DNA of 19,991 nt from an uncultured Pseudomonadota bacterium. GTDB taxonomy: Bacteria; Pseudomonadota; Alphaproteobacteria; CACZRW01. The stretch spans positions 1 to 19,991 of the forward strand of contig CACZRW010000007.1 of NCBI GenBank assembly GCA_902783675.1, read 5' to 3'. Positions 6,065 through 14,296 of this stretch are shown one piece after another; positions within the stretch are counted from its first letter, which is position 1; every line of letters begins with the position of its first letter. A program made the translations under genes and the position numbers. The notes under the pieces were generated by a model. The model was not told the DNA's origin. It ran no database searches and worked only from the letters and a program-made list of their open reading frames with translations.

Positions 6065-8635
6065 TTACTTTCCAAACTCCAGCTTTCCGGATTTTTCGCG
6101 CAAAACCACATGGTCGCCTTCTTTAATCCTGCCGGACAGAATCTCAAGGGCAAGCGGATTCTCAACCTCGCTTTGGATAAGTCGCTTTAAAGGTCTGGCG
6201 CCGTATATCGGATCATAGCCGTTTTCCGCCAGCCATTCGCGAGCTGACTTGTCCAGCTTTAGATTTATGCCGCGTTCGGCAAGCCGCGCCACCAACCGCG
6301 CAAATTGAATATCGACAATTCCGGCGGTATCCGCCTTAGACAATCTGCGGAACAGAATAATTTCATCTATACGGTTTAAGAACTCGGGTCTGAAAGAGGC
6401 TTTAACAATATCCATAACCTTCCCGCGCACCAGATTTACATCTTCATCATCGGGCTGAGCCGCCAGTATCTCCGACCCCAAGTTTGAAGTCATAATGATA
6501 AGCGTATTATGAAAATCCACCGTCCTCCCCTGCCCGTCCGTAAGCCGCCCGTCATCAAGCACTTGCAACAAGACATTAAAAACATCGGGGTGAGCTTTTT
6601 CAATCTCGTCGAACAAAATCACCTGATAAGGACGCCGCCGCACGGCTTCGGTAAGCGCACCGCCTTCGTCATAGCCGACATATCCCGGAGGAGCACCGAT
6701 AAGCCGAGCCACCGCGTGCTTTTCCATATATTCCGACATATCCACGCGGATAATGGCGGATTCGTCATCAAACAGAAAATCCGCCAACGCCTTTGCCAGC
6801 TCGGTCTTTCCCACACCCGTAGGACCAAGGAACATAAACGAACCCATGGGACGCTTTTCATCGGCAAGACCGGAGCGCGAACGGCGCACGGCATTGGCAA
6901 CGGCGACGACCGCATCTTTTTGCCCTACCAAACGCTTGGCAATCTCGGCTTCCATATTGATAAGCTTCTCATGCTCACCCGCCAGCATTTTATCCACCGG
7001 TATTCCCGTCCAGCGCGACACAACCGCCGCGACATTTTCGGGCAAAACTACCTCGGTAGACTCGGCATTGGCAGAGTTTGCTTCTGCCTCCTTAAGCTTT
7101 GCTTCAAGCTCGGGGATTTTCTTATATTGAAGCTCGCCCGCCTCTTGATATTTACCCGCGCGCATAGCTTTCTCAACCTCAATTCTGGCATTATCCAAAT
7201 CCTCGCGCAGTTTAGACTTATCGGCGATACTTGCCTTTGCTTTATTCCATTTTGCCGTAAGCGACGAAGATTCTTCCTCAAGCTTGGCAATCTCGCCCTC
7301 CAGCTTTTCCAGCCGCTCTTTAGAGGCCTTATCTTTTTCCTTTTTCAAAGCCTCGCGCTCGATTTTATATTGGATAAGGTGCCTATCCACTTCGTCCAAA
7401 GCCTCGGGTTTGGAATCCGCTTCCATTCTAAGGCGAGAGGCCGCTTCGTCCATTAAATCAATCGCTTTATCGGGCAGGAATCTGTCCGCAATATAGCGGT
7501 TGGAGAGCGTCGCTGCCGCCACGATTGCCGCATCGGAAATGCGCACTCCGTGGTGGAGCTCATACTTTTCCTTTATCCCTCGCAAGATTGATATAGTCTC
7601 CTCAAGCTTAGGCTCACCCACATACACGGGCTGGAAACGCCGCGCCAAAGCTGCATCTTTTTCCACATACTTGCGGTATTCGTTAAGCGTAGTCGCCCCG
7701 ACGCAATGAAGTACTCCGCGCGCAAGAGCAGGCTTTAACAAGTTGCCGGCATCCATAGCGCCTTCACTGGCTCCCGCTCCGATAATCACATGCATTTCAT
7801 CAATGAAAAGGATAATTTCACCCGCCGAGTCCTCAATTTCCTCCAGCACGGATTTAAGCCTTTCTTCAAACTCGCCGCGATATTTAGCTCCCGCAATCAG
7901 CGCGCCCATATCCAAAGCAAGAAGTCGCTTATTCTTATGGCTTTCGGGGACATCTCCGTTTACAATCCGTTGCGCCAAGCCTTCAATAATAGCGGTTTTG
8001 CCGACCCCGGGCTCACCTATCAACACGGGATTATTCTTTGTTCGCCGCGATAAAACTTGAATAGTGCGCCTTATTTCTTCATCGCGCCCGATTACGGGGT
8101 CCAGCTTCCCCTCTCTCGCCCTGGCGGTATAATCAAGCGCATACCGCTTAAGAGCATTGTATTTATCCTCGGCACTGGCGGAATCCGCCGTTCGCCCTTT
8201 GCGAAGTTCGTTAACGGCATTATTCATAGAAGCCGCACTAACTCCAACGCCTTTAAGAATTTTTGCCGCAGGAGTATTCGGCACCATCACCAACGCCTGC
8301 ATCACCCGCTCAACCGTAACAAAGGCATCACCGGCTTTCTTCGCCAAATCCTCTGCCATATTAAGCACTTTGCCCAAGTCTTGGCTGGGCATGGTCTGCA
8401 CTGCTCCGCCTTCAACCTTAGGCAGTTGCTCTATCGCCCGAGTTGTATCTGCCAAAGCCGCCTTGGCATTACCCCCCGCCATATTAACCAAATTGGCACC
8501 GAGCCCTTCTTCATCGTCCAACAAGACTTTTAACAAATGCTCCGTGCCCATATATTGATTGGACCCCCGCTCGGCAAGCCCTTGCGCCGCCTGCAAAAAG
8601 CCCTTCATTCTGTCTGTAAGTTTATCAATATCCAT
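6065..8635 (-). CDS. clpB: ATP-dependent disaggregase ClpB
   Basis: ClpB is a cytosolic AAA+ hexamer that, with DnaK, pulls proteins out of aggregates after heat stress. The 856 residues (E. coli 857) contain the N domain (1-145), NBD1 with Walker A GEPGVGKT (207-214), Walker B IILFIDE (274-280) and pore loop KYRGEFEER (251-259), the coiled-coil M domain (about 410-525), and NBD2 with Walker A GPTGVGKT (604-611), Walker B VILFDE (672-677) and pore loop GYVGYDEGG (651-659). The M domain separates it from ClpA and ClpC. The ATG has AAAAGGA 8 nt upstream. An RpoH-type promoter lies about 30 nt before the gene's start of transcription. It ends at the terminator shared with the convergent repeat-protein gene. 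Confidence 0.98.
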   Translation of the reverse strand: MDIDKLTDRMKGFLQAAQGLAERGSNQYMGTEHLLKVLLDDEEGLGANLVNMAGGNAKAALADTTRAIEQLPKVEGGAVQTMPSQDLGKVLNMAEDLAKKAGDAFVTVERVMQALVMVPNTPAAKILKGVGVSAASMNNAVNELRKGRTADSASAEDKYNALKRYALDYTARAREGKLDPVIGRDEEIRRTIQVLSRRTKNNPVLIGEPGVGKTAIIEGLAQRIVNGDVPESHKNKRLLALDMGALIAGAKYRGEFEERLKSVLEEIEDSAGEIILFIDEMHVIIGAGASEGAMDAGNLLKPALARGVLHCVGATTLNEYRKYVEKDAALARRFQPVYVGEPKLEETISILRGIKEKYELHHGVRISDAAIVAAATLSNRYIADRFLPDKAIDLMDEAASRLRMEADSKPEALDEVDRHLIQYKIEREALKKEKDKASKERLEKLEGEIAKLEEESSSLTAKWNKAKASIADKSKLREDLDNARIEVEKAMRAGKYQEAGELQYKKIPELEAKLKEAEANSANAESTEVVLPENVAAVVSRWTGIPVDKMLAGEHEKLINMEAEIAKRLVGQKDAVVAVANAVRRSRSGLADEKRPMGSFMFLGPTGVGKTELAKALADFLFDDESAIIRVDMSEYMEKHAVARLIGAPPGYVGYDEGGALTEAVRRRPYQVILFDEIEKAHPDVFNVLLQVLDDGRLTDGQGRTVDFHNTLIIMTSNLGSEILAAQPDDEDVNLVRGKVMDIVKASFRPEFLNRIDEIILFRRLSKADTAGIVDIQFARLVARLAERGINLKLDKSAREWLAENGYDPIYGARPLKRLIQSEVENPLALEILSGRIKEGDHVVLREKSGKLEFGK

Positions 8636-8671
8636 AGGTATATTCCTTTTAAAAAAGTTTATTTACTAGCG

Positions 8672-8700
8672 ATATAAGCACAAACCCCACCCTTTGCAAG
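8672..8700 (-). promoter_or_regulatory. Heat-shock (RpoH, sigma-32) promoter of clpB
   Basis: On the minus strand CTTG (8697-8700), an 18-bp spacer and CTTATAT (8672-8678) match the alphaproteobacterial RpoH consensus, which I recall as CTTG, 17-18 bp, CYTATNT. Transcription would start near 8664, giving a leader of about 30 nt before the clpB ATG. An overlapping sigma-70 reading (TTGCAA, 17 bp, TATATC) is also possible. Confidence 0.8.
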
Positions 8701-8724
8701 ATACGCAAAAGTTTAAAAAAACTC

Positions 8725-8752
8725 TTGCTTTTGCCAAAATTAATTGTAAACT
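8725..8752 (+). promoter_or_regulatory. Possible promoter of the DUF4167 gene
   Basis: TTGCTT (8725-8730), a 16-bp spacer and TAAACT (8747-8752) form a moderate sigma-70-like match. A start near 8759 would leave a leader of about 110 nt. That leader contains a weak CCCT/AGGG hairpin followed by six T (8830-8851). It would be divergent from the clpB promoter. Confidence 0.35.
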
Positions 8753-8870
8753 TGCGCTCTGCAAGCGTAAATAAAGGTGTTTTTTCAATCTTTAACGCAT
8801 GATTTTAACTGACATTGATGTGTTTCATTCCCTGATTTAAAGGGCTTTTTTATCGTAATTAAGGTTATAT

Positions 8871-9413
8871 ATGAAAAATAATAGGTTTAAGAATCGCGGG
8901 TCGAATTCGGCTCGCAGAGGTAGAGGTAGTAACGGCAACGGCTATTTTCAAACAATAAATCCTTCAACCAATCTGGACAGTAACGGACCTTGCGGCAGAA
9001 TAAAGGGCAACGCCTATCAAATCATGGAAAAGTATCTTGCCGCCGCCAAGGACGCCATGTCAAACGATGACTTGGTTTTATCCGAGATATGCCTGCAACA
9101 TGCCGAGCATTACTACCGCATTTATATGACCGCCGTTGAAAACGAAGAAGCAAGATTGCGCCCGCAGGCAAGCCCCATGATTGATTCTGACATTTCCTTT
9201 TTGGAAACTCCGGTTTTCCCCGAAGATGATGAGGAAACTCTTGCCCAGTCTGATGACGCTTCATCAGAGCAATCACTCGGGCTTCCCGCCGATGATGAAG
9301 AAGCCGAAGCAACTCCTGCTGCCGCGCCAAAGACAAAGCGCCGCGTTGCTCGCAGAAGGAATAATGACAACGATGATGATGCTGTCATAAAGCGCGAACC
9401 GCTTTATGTCTAG
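8871..9413 (+). CDS. DUF4167 domain protein
   Basis: The 180-residue protein has a basic, Arg/Gly/Asn-rich N-terminus (1-24) that looks RNA- or DNA-binding. Next comes the DUF4167 core (about 30-90), with DSNGPCGRIKGNAYQIMEKY and LQHAEHYYRIY matching the family pattern. The tail is very acidic (about 105-155) and ends in a second Arg-rich patch (KRRVARRRNN). DUF4167 proteins are essentially alphaproteobacterial; their function is unknown to me, though the charge pattern suggests nucleic-acid or ribosome association. AAGG (8861-8864) sits 6 nt before the ATG. The gene commonly lies between prmC and clpB on the same strand; here it keeps that place but is on the opposite strand, with only 17 nt between its stop and that of prmC. 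Confidence 0.88.
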   Translation: MKNNRFKNRGSNSARRGRGSNGNGYFQTINPSTNLDSNGPCGRIKGNAYQIMEKYLAAAKDAMSNDDLVLSEICLQHAEHYYRIYMTAVENEEARLRPQASPMIDSDISFLETPVFPEDDEETLAQSDDASSEQSLGLPADDEEAEATPAAAPKTKRRVARRRNNDNDDDAVIKREPLYV

Positions 9414-9430
9414 GTCTTAACCCACCATTT

Positions 9431-10294
9431 CTAAGGACTTAAGAATTTCAGCACGCGGATAATTCCGCCTAAATCTTTGTATTCTTTCTTAAAGGCATAG
9501 CCGCTTTTGGTAAATATCTCTTTGACTCTTTCTTCCTTATCCTTACCTATTTCGGCATAGAAAGCCCCGCCTGCATCAAGCACCAAGGGAAGCACCATCG
9601 CGATTTGCCGATACGATAACAACCCGTCATCTCCACCCGCAAGCGCAAGCATAGGGTCATAATCCTTAACCTCGGGCTTCAGCCCTTCAATATCCGCCAG
9701 CGGAATATAAGGCGGATTAGCCACGACGACATCAAACTTGCCTAAATTGCCGAGGATTTCCCCGTCTCGCCAATCCACGGGAACGAAAGTTGCCCTGTCC
9801 GAAAGTCCGTTAGCCTCGGCATTTTCCTTTGCCATATCCACGGCACCGACAGATGTATCTATCCCCACGCCTTTGGCATTTACCAAATCACCAAGCAAGG
9901 ATAATAGCAAACACCCGCTCCCGGTTCCCAAATCCAAAATCCGCACTTTTGCGGCTTTGTCGTAATCCTTCACCACTGCTTCAATCAAAGTCTCGGAATC
10001 CGCTCTGGGATCAAGCGTATTTTCATTCAAAGCAAAGGTATACTTCCAAAAGCCGCGCTTGCCGATAATGCGCGAGACGGGCATGCGCTTTGCCCTCAAA
10101 TCCACGAGTTCTTTAAGCTTTGCCGCTTCATCATCGGACAAGTCCCTACTTTTTTGCAAAACAAAATCGGACTTTGCCAGCGAAAGAGTATCCATGAACA
10201 GAATCTCGGCATCAAGCCTGGGCGTCTCTACCTTTGCCTTTGAAAGCTCCTCTACTGCCTGCTCAAACAATTCACCCAGCTTCATTGCAATCAC
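9431..10294 (-). CDS. prmC: Peptide chain release factor glutamine N5-methyltransferase PrmC
   Basis: PrmC uses S-adenosylmethionine to methylate the glutamine of the GGQ loop of RF1 and RF2, which speeds release of the finished protein. The 287 residues have an N-terminal helical domain, the cofactor loop DLGTGSGCLL (121-130) and the catalytic NPPY (193-196). The DPRADSETL segment (95-103) replaces the more usual IPRPETE form. The start ATG overlaps the prfA stop by 4 nt (ATGA), so it is translationally coupled to its own substrate's gene. A second in-frame ATG three codons on is a possible alternative start. It is convergent with DUF4167 and no terminator is visible between them. Confidence 0.96.
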   Translation of the reverse strand: MIAMKLGELFEQAVEELSKAKVETPRLDAEILFMDTLSLAKSDFVLQKSRDLSDDEAAKLKELVDLRAKRMPVSRIIGKRGFWKYTFALNENTLDPRADSETLIEAVVKDYDKAAKVRILDLGTGSGCLLLSLLGDLVNAKGVGIDTSVGAVDMAKENAEANGLSDRATFVPVDWRDGEILGNLGKFDVVVANPPYIPLADIEGLKPEVKDYDPMLALAGGDDGLLSYRQIAMVLPLVLDAGGAFYAEIGKDKEERVKEIFTKSGYAFKKEYKDLGGIIRVLKFLSP

Positions 10295-11349
10295 TCTATT
10301 TCGGCAAGACGGTTAAGTTGATCCTCGGTAATAAGCGCTTCAATAATTTCATCTAAAGCCACTCCGTTCATCACTTGATCAATCTTGTATAAAGTAAGAT
10401 TTATGCGGTGATCGGTCACGCGCCCTTGAGGGAAGTTATAAGTCCTTATACGCTCGGACCTATCACCGGACCCGACTTGGCTTTTGCGATTAGCGGCGCG
10501 AGCCTCATCTTTTGCCCGCCGCTCCATATCGTAAAGCATAGAGCGTAAGCGGCTCATCGCCTTATCTTTATTCTTGAATTGCGAGCGCTCTTCCTGACAT
10601 TCGGCGACCAGCCCCGTGGGAATATGCGTAATGCGGATTGCACTATCCGTTTTGTTTACATGCTGCCCGCCCGCACCCGAAGAACGATAAGTATCAATTC
10701 GCAAATCTTTTTCATCAATTTTCACATCAACTTCCTCGGCCTCGGGCAACACTGCGACCGTAGCCGCCGAAGTATGAATCCTGCCACTCGCCTCGGTCTC
10801 GGGTACGCGCTGCACACGATGCACACCGGATTCGAACTTAAGCCGCGAGAAAACATCTTTGCCGGTAATTCTGGCAATAGCCTCTTTAAAGCCGCCGATT
10901 CCCGTATCGTTTATTTCCTCGGCTTCAAATTTCCAACCTTTAATAGCGGCATAATGCTCATACATACGGTAAAGATCGGCAGCGAACAAAGCCGCTTCAT
11001 CTCCGCCCGTTCCCGCGCGTATTTCCAAGATGGCATTTTTCTCGTCCGCCTCGTCCTTGGGAATAAGTAAAAGCTTAATCCTGTGCTCAAGCTCGGGTAT
11101 TTTCTCTTTTAGGGAGTAGAACTCCTCCTGAGCCATTTCCTTCATAGCTTCATCAGCCATCAAAGCCTCGGCCTCGTCCATATCGTGCTTGGCCTTTGTA
11201 TATGCATCAATAGCCTCAACCACGGGCTGAAGCTCACCCATTTCTTTGGAAAGGCGCGTAAAAGTCGCCCCGTCCGTCGGCTGGCTTAAAAGCGCCTCCA
11301 ACTCCTCATACCTGGCTTTTACGCCTGCCAATTTTTCTTCAATATTCAC
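10291..11349 (-). CDS. prfA: Peptide chain release factor 1 (RF1)
   Basis: RF1 reads UAA and UAG stop codons and triggers hydrolysis of the peptidyl-tRNA. The 352 residues contain the stop-codon-reading tripeptide of the RF1 PxT type (PET, 183-185, in VQRVPETEASGR) and the catalytic GGQ (227-229) in SSGAGGQHVN. Q229 is the residue PrmC methylates. The PxT motif and length separate it from RF2 (SPF). The start codon is GTG, 3 nt after the ispG stop, with AAGG about 9 nt upstream. It sits in the run ispG, prfA, prmC with almost no spacing. Confidence 0.97.
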   Translation of the reverse strand: MNIEEKLAGVKARYEELEALLSQPTDGATFTRLSKEMGELQPVVEAIDAYTKAKHDMDEAEALMADEAMKEMAQEEFYSLKEKIPELEHRIKLLLIPKDEADEKNAILEIRAGTGGDEAALFAADLYRMYEHYAAIKGWKFEAEEINDTGIGGFKEAIARITGKDVFSRLKFESGVHRVQRVPETEASGRIHTSAATVAVLPEAEEVDVKIDEKDLRIDTYRSSGAGGQHVNKTDSAIRITHIPTGLVAECQEERSQFKNKDKAMSRLRSMLYDMERRAKDEARAANRKSQVGSGDRSERIRTYNFPQGRVTDHRINLTLYKIDQVMNGVALDEIIEALITEDQLNRLAEIE

Positions 11350-11352
11350 TGC

Positions 11353-12483
11353 TTAAACCTTTTTGTATTTTTGTTGCAAGGACTTTATCCAGTCCTTATC
11401 CGTTCGCTTTAAGGCGACTGCTTCCTCTACCAAGCTCACCATTTTAGTCACGGCTTCCTCGGCAGAGACCTTAAACATCTGTTGCCCGCCGATAAAGACC
11501 AAAGCCACGCCGGCACCGCCGCCCGCCATACCGATATCGGTATGCGCCGCCTCGCCGGGACCGTTTACCACGCACCCCATAACCGACACATTGATAGGCT
11601 CGGAAATATGGGAAAGTTTATCCTCCAGCGCGGCAACGACCTTTTCCACATCATACCCTTTGCGCGCACAAGTAGGACAAGACACAATCCGCACTCCGCG
11701 ATATCGCAAGTCCAGTGCCTTCAAAAGCTCAAAACCCGCGCGCACTTCTTCCTCAACATCGGCGGTAAGAGACACGCGAATAGTATCGCCAATCCCCTCC
11801 ATCAGCAAAGCACCCATACCTATTCCCGACTTGATAAGACCGGTGCGAAGCCCGCCGGCTTCGGTAAGCCCGAGATGCAAAGGATAATCGCACGCCGCTG
11901 CCAACTTGCGATACGCCTCAACCGTAGTAAGCACGCTTGACGATTTCACGCTTACCTTAAAGTTTAAAAAGTCCTCGTCCTCAAGCATTTTCGCTTGGTT
12001 CATAGCAGATTCAACCATGGCATCCGCACACGGCTCACCGTATTTTTCCAAAAGTCTCTTTTCCAGACTTGCACCGTTAATACCGATACGAATGGCACAC
12101 CCGTTAGCCTTTGCCGCTTTTACCACCTCGCGCACCCTGTCCTGCCCGCCGATATTTCCGGGGTTAATGCGCAGGCAAGCCGCCCCTGCGTCCGCCGCCT
12201 CAATCCCGCGCTGATAGTGGAAATGAATATCCGCGACCAAAGGCACATTTATATTCTTAATAATTTCGGGCAGCGCCGCGGTAGACTCCTCGTCCGGACA
12301 AGACACGCGGACGATATCCACGCCGACCTTTTCCATTCTTAAGATTTGCTCAATCGTCACCGCCGCATTTGAAGTAAGAGTATTAGTCATTGACTGCACG
12401 GCTATCGGAGCATCGCCGCCGACAAAGACTTTGCCGACTTTAATCTGGCGAGATTTTCTTCTTTTTATGGGAGAAGTCCTCAT
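11353..12483 (-). CDS. ispG: 4-hydroxy-3-methylbut-2-enyl diphosphate synthase IspG (GcpE)
   Basis: IspG catalyses the next-to-last step of the MEP isoprenoid pathway, reducing methylerythritol cyclodiphosphate with a 4Fe-4S cluster. The 376 residues have the N-terminal TIM barrel (KVFVGGDAPIAVQSMTNT at 18-35, VADIHFHY at 83-90) and the cluster ligands C269 and C272 (SCPTCARKG), C304 (MGCVVNGPGE) and E311, almost the same numbering as E. coli. The ribosome-binding site is weak (AGAGAAAG). The gene follows the rodZ-like gene after 17 nt and precedes prfA by 3 nt, so it is probably part of a longer operon. This organism therefore makes isoprenoids by the MEP route. Confidence 0.97.
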   Translation of the reverse strand: MRTSPIKRRKSRQIKVGKVFVGGDAPIAVQSMTNTLTSNAAVTIEQILRMEKVGVDIVRVSCPDEESTAALPEIIKNINVPLVADIHFHYQRGIEAADAGAACLRINPGNIGGQDRVREVVKAAKANGCAIRIGINGASLEKRLLEKYGEPCADAMVESAMNQAKMLEDEDFLNFKVSVKSSSVLTTVEAYRKLAAACDYPLHLGLTEAGGLRTGLIKSGIGMGALLMEGIGDTIRVSLTADVEEEVRAGFELLKALDLRYRGVRIVSCPTCARKGYDVEKVVAALEDKLSHISEPINVSVMGCVVNGPGEAAHTDIGMAGGGAGVALVFIGGQQMFKVSAEEAVTKMVSLVEEAVALKRTDKDWIKSLQQKYKKV

Positions 12484-12500
12484 TTTACTTTCTCTAAAAA

Positions 12501-13403
12501 CTAATAGCGGCTAAGCAAAGAATCCGCGTCAATAGAGATGTCGCGAGCGATTGTCCCTCTTTTACCCAAAGGCGAAAGTTTGTTACCGTCAACATAGACA
12601 TCTATGCTTGCAGCATTACCCGCCCTTAAAGTTAAATCGTATTCATAATCGGGAACATTGTATTTATCGCCCTTGGCAAGCACTTTGGAAAAGATAACTT
12701 TGTCGTCATCGGTAATCTGCAGCCACACTTCGGAGTTAGCAACCAGCACCACTCTCGTCTCACCGTCATTTGCCCCGTAAGAGCGAGACAAATCCACCTG
12801 CTCCACCATCTCGCTTTCTTCCTTAGGCGCTGCCTTTTTCTCGCTTGAAGCAGAGGGCGCGGAGGAAGCCACCGCAGGAGTATCTTTCTTTGCCTCGGAT
12901 TTTGCCGCCGGAGCAGCCGCAGCAGCTTTTTGCTCTGCCACGGTTGCATTTATTGTTTCCATAGCCACTGTTTCGGGCGCCTTTTCGTTTCTTGTTTCAT
13001 TTCCGGAAGAAGAAAAGATATTCCACAAGGCATAAATGAATATCAAAGCTCCGATAGCTATCAAAATCTCCTTTCTATGAGGCACGCCGCCTTCTCTCTC
13101 CGGTTCCATGATGGCAAGTTTCACCCGATGGCGATTACCTGCCACCTCGTCCCTGAACTTGTCATAAATCTCGCCCGCATCCAGCCCCAAAAACTTGGCA
13201 TAGGTCCTGACGAATCCGGACGCATAGACCTGACCGGGCAACGCGTTAAAATCCCCCGCTTCTATTGCGATAAGATAATCCGCTCCGATTCTCGTCTTAT
13301 CCGAGACCTTTTCTACGCTGAGCTTAGCGGCAAGACGAGCATCTTTAAGAATCTCGCCGACGGTTTTATTTTCATCACTTTCTGTTTTTACTTTACGAAC
13401 CAT
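12501..13403 (-). CDS. rodZ: RodZ-like cytoskeleton protein (HTH, one membrane span, DUF4115)
   Basis: RodZ links MreB filaments to the wall-synthesis machinery and helps set cell shape. The 300-residue protein has a cytoplasmic helix-turn-helix domain of the RodZ type (about 14-80, VGEILKDARLAAKLSVEKV), a basic stretch, one membrane segment (about 112-130), a long Ala/Lys/Pro/Ser linker, and a periplasmic DUF4115 domain (about 205-290, with SEVWLQITDDD). An in-frame TTG at 13421 would add six residues, but the ATG at 13403 has AGGGG 5 nt upstream (13409-13413) and is preferred. A good promoter lies just upstream, so it can be expressed independently of comF. It is followed closely by ispG. 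Confidence 0.87.
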   Translation of the reverse strand: MVRKVKTESDENKTVGEILKDARLAAKLSVEKVSDKTRIGADYLIAIEAGDFNALPGQVYASGFVRTYAKFLGLDAGEIYDKFRDEVAGNRHRVKLAIMEPEREGGVPHRKEILIAIGALIFIYALWNIFSSSGNETRNEKAPETVAMETINATVAEQKAAAAAPAAKSEAKKDTPAVASSAPSASSEKKAAPKEESEMVEQVDLSRSYGANDGETRVVLVANSEVWLQITDDDKVIFSKVLAKGDKYNVPDYEYDLTLRAGNAASIDVYVDGNKLSPLGKRGTIARDISIDADSLLSRY

Positions 13404-13432
13404 AAGAACCCCTGTTTTCAAAATTACTCTTT

Positions 13433-13448
13433 AAAGTCCTACGACTTT
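13433..13448. promoter_or_regulatory. Perfect 6+6 palindrome over the rodZ -10 / start region
   Basis: AAAGTC (13433-13438), CTAC, GACTTT (13443-13448) is a perfect inverted repeat. It overlaps the -10 hexamer (13445-13450) and the predicted transcription start, which is where a repressor operator would lie. It could instead be a small RNA hairpin at the end of the comF transcript, but it has no U-tract. Confidence 0.4.
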
Positions 13449-13473
13449 TACTATGCTTTTCCGACTCTTTCAA
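13445..13473 (-). promoter_or_regulatory. Promoter of the rodZ-ispG-prfA-prmC unit
   Basis: On the minus strand TTGAAA (13468-13473, 5 of 6), a 17-bp spacer and TAAAAG (13445-13450, 4 of 6) lie in the 73-nt gap after comF. Transcription would start near 13438, about 35 nt before the rodZ ATG. Confidence 0.55.
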
Positions 13474-13476
13474 TCA

Positions 13477-14220
13477 CTAACTTTTAAAAACGACAGCCAA
13501 AGATAAAATCCTTACTTCCGCGGCACCGGCCGAAAGCAGCACCCTTGCGCATTCCGACACCGTCGCGCCCGTAGTCACCACATCATCAATAATGACGATT
13601 TTCTTACCCGCAATTGCCGAGGGCTTGCGTAAGGCGAAAGCCCCCTTGACATTTTCCCTTCTTTCTTTAGCACTCTTTTCCCCTTGCGAAGAAGTATTCC
13701 TAACTCTTTGCAAATTGTTACAAATGAACTCCTTTCGTTCGATTTTAGCGATTTTCTTGGCGAGCAAAGCGGCTTGATTATAGCGCCTTCTGACAAGCCT
13801 TAACCTGTGGATAGGAACGGGAATAACGGCATCGGCGTCCTCCAGGACATCTTTGCCTGCGCTTATCATCCAGTTTGCGAAATAGGGAACTGCAAAAGTC
13901 ATATCCGCATACTTAAACTTCAAGATAACGGATTTTAGCGCATCATCATAAATAAAGACAAACCGACTTTTAGGCACCTTTTTACCCTTGCAAAAGGCAC
14001 ACATTCCCCACTGTCTTTCATTTTCGCTTACAGGGCGCCCGCAATTAGGGCAACAGGATCCGATAAATCTGATTTTCTTAAAGCAATCGGGGCAGAAGCC
14101 GCCTTCCGAACCGATAGCCGCGCCGCATCTTAGGCATTGATAAGGAAAGGCAATTTTAAGCACCGCCCGAACCGCGCTTTTCACCGACATTTTCACTCGC
14201 GGATTTATTTTTATTTTCAT
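13477..14220 (-). CDS. comF: ComF family protein (zinc-ribbon plus phosphoribosyltransferase-like)
   Basis: ComF proteins are linked to DNA uptake and natural transformation, but they also occur in species without known competence. The 247 residues begin with a zinc-ribbon region of paired cysteines (C29/C32, C43/C46, C57/C60, C74/C77). A type I phosphoribosyltransferase-like domain follows, with AVIPVPIHRLRLVRRRYNQA (131-150) and the PRPP loop IVIIDDVVTTGATV (208-221). A GTG at 14223 overlaps the ribosome-binding region, so the ATG at 14220 with GGGGA 4 nt upstream is the likely start. It is the first gene of the minus-strand run and is divergent from the lipoprotein gene at 14297. No other competence gene is in the window. 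Confidence 0.9.
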   Translation of the reverse strand: MKIKINPRVKMSVKSAVRAVLKIAFPYQCLRCGAAIGSEGGFCPDCFKKIRFIGSCCPNCGRPVSENERQWGMCAFCKGKKVPKSRFVFIYDDALKSVILKFKYADMTFAVPYFANWMISAGKDVLEDADAVIPVPIHRLRLVRRRYNQAALLAKKIAKIERKEFICNNLQRVRNTSSQGEKSAKERRENVKGAFALRKPSAIAGKKIVIIDDVVTTGATVSECARVLLSAGAAEVRILSLAVVFKS

Positions 14221-14258
14221 CACTTCCCCAAACCACCCCGATGTGCTATTCGTATCAT

Positions 14259-14287
14259 ATTATAGTATTTACCAGAAACAAATATAA
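14259..14287 (-). promoter_or_regulatory. Possible promoter of comF
   Basis: The minus strand has an exact TATAAT (14259-14264), 17 bp downstream of a poor -35 TTATAT (14282-14287). A start near 14252 would give a leader of about 30 nt. The plus strand of the same 73-nt gap has TATTAT/TATAGT (14258-14266), which may serve the divergent lipoprotein gene, but no clear -35 is seen for it. Confidence 0.4.
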
Positions 14288-14296
14288 GGAGTTATT

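Noticed and set aside
6509..7456. 315-codon plus-strand frame opposite clpB
   Set aside because: It is antisense to the conserved clpB core and is explained by clpB codon use; the translation resembles no protein.
9415..9444. TCTTAA / TTAAGA inverted repeat between DUF4167 and prmC as a terminator
   Set aside because: Six weak AT-rich pairs, an 18-nt loop and no U-tract.
13801..13815. DnaA-box-like CCTATCCACAGG sequence in comF
   Set aside because: A single imperfect site inside a coding region with no AT-rich unwinding region or further boxes.
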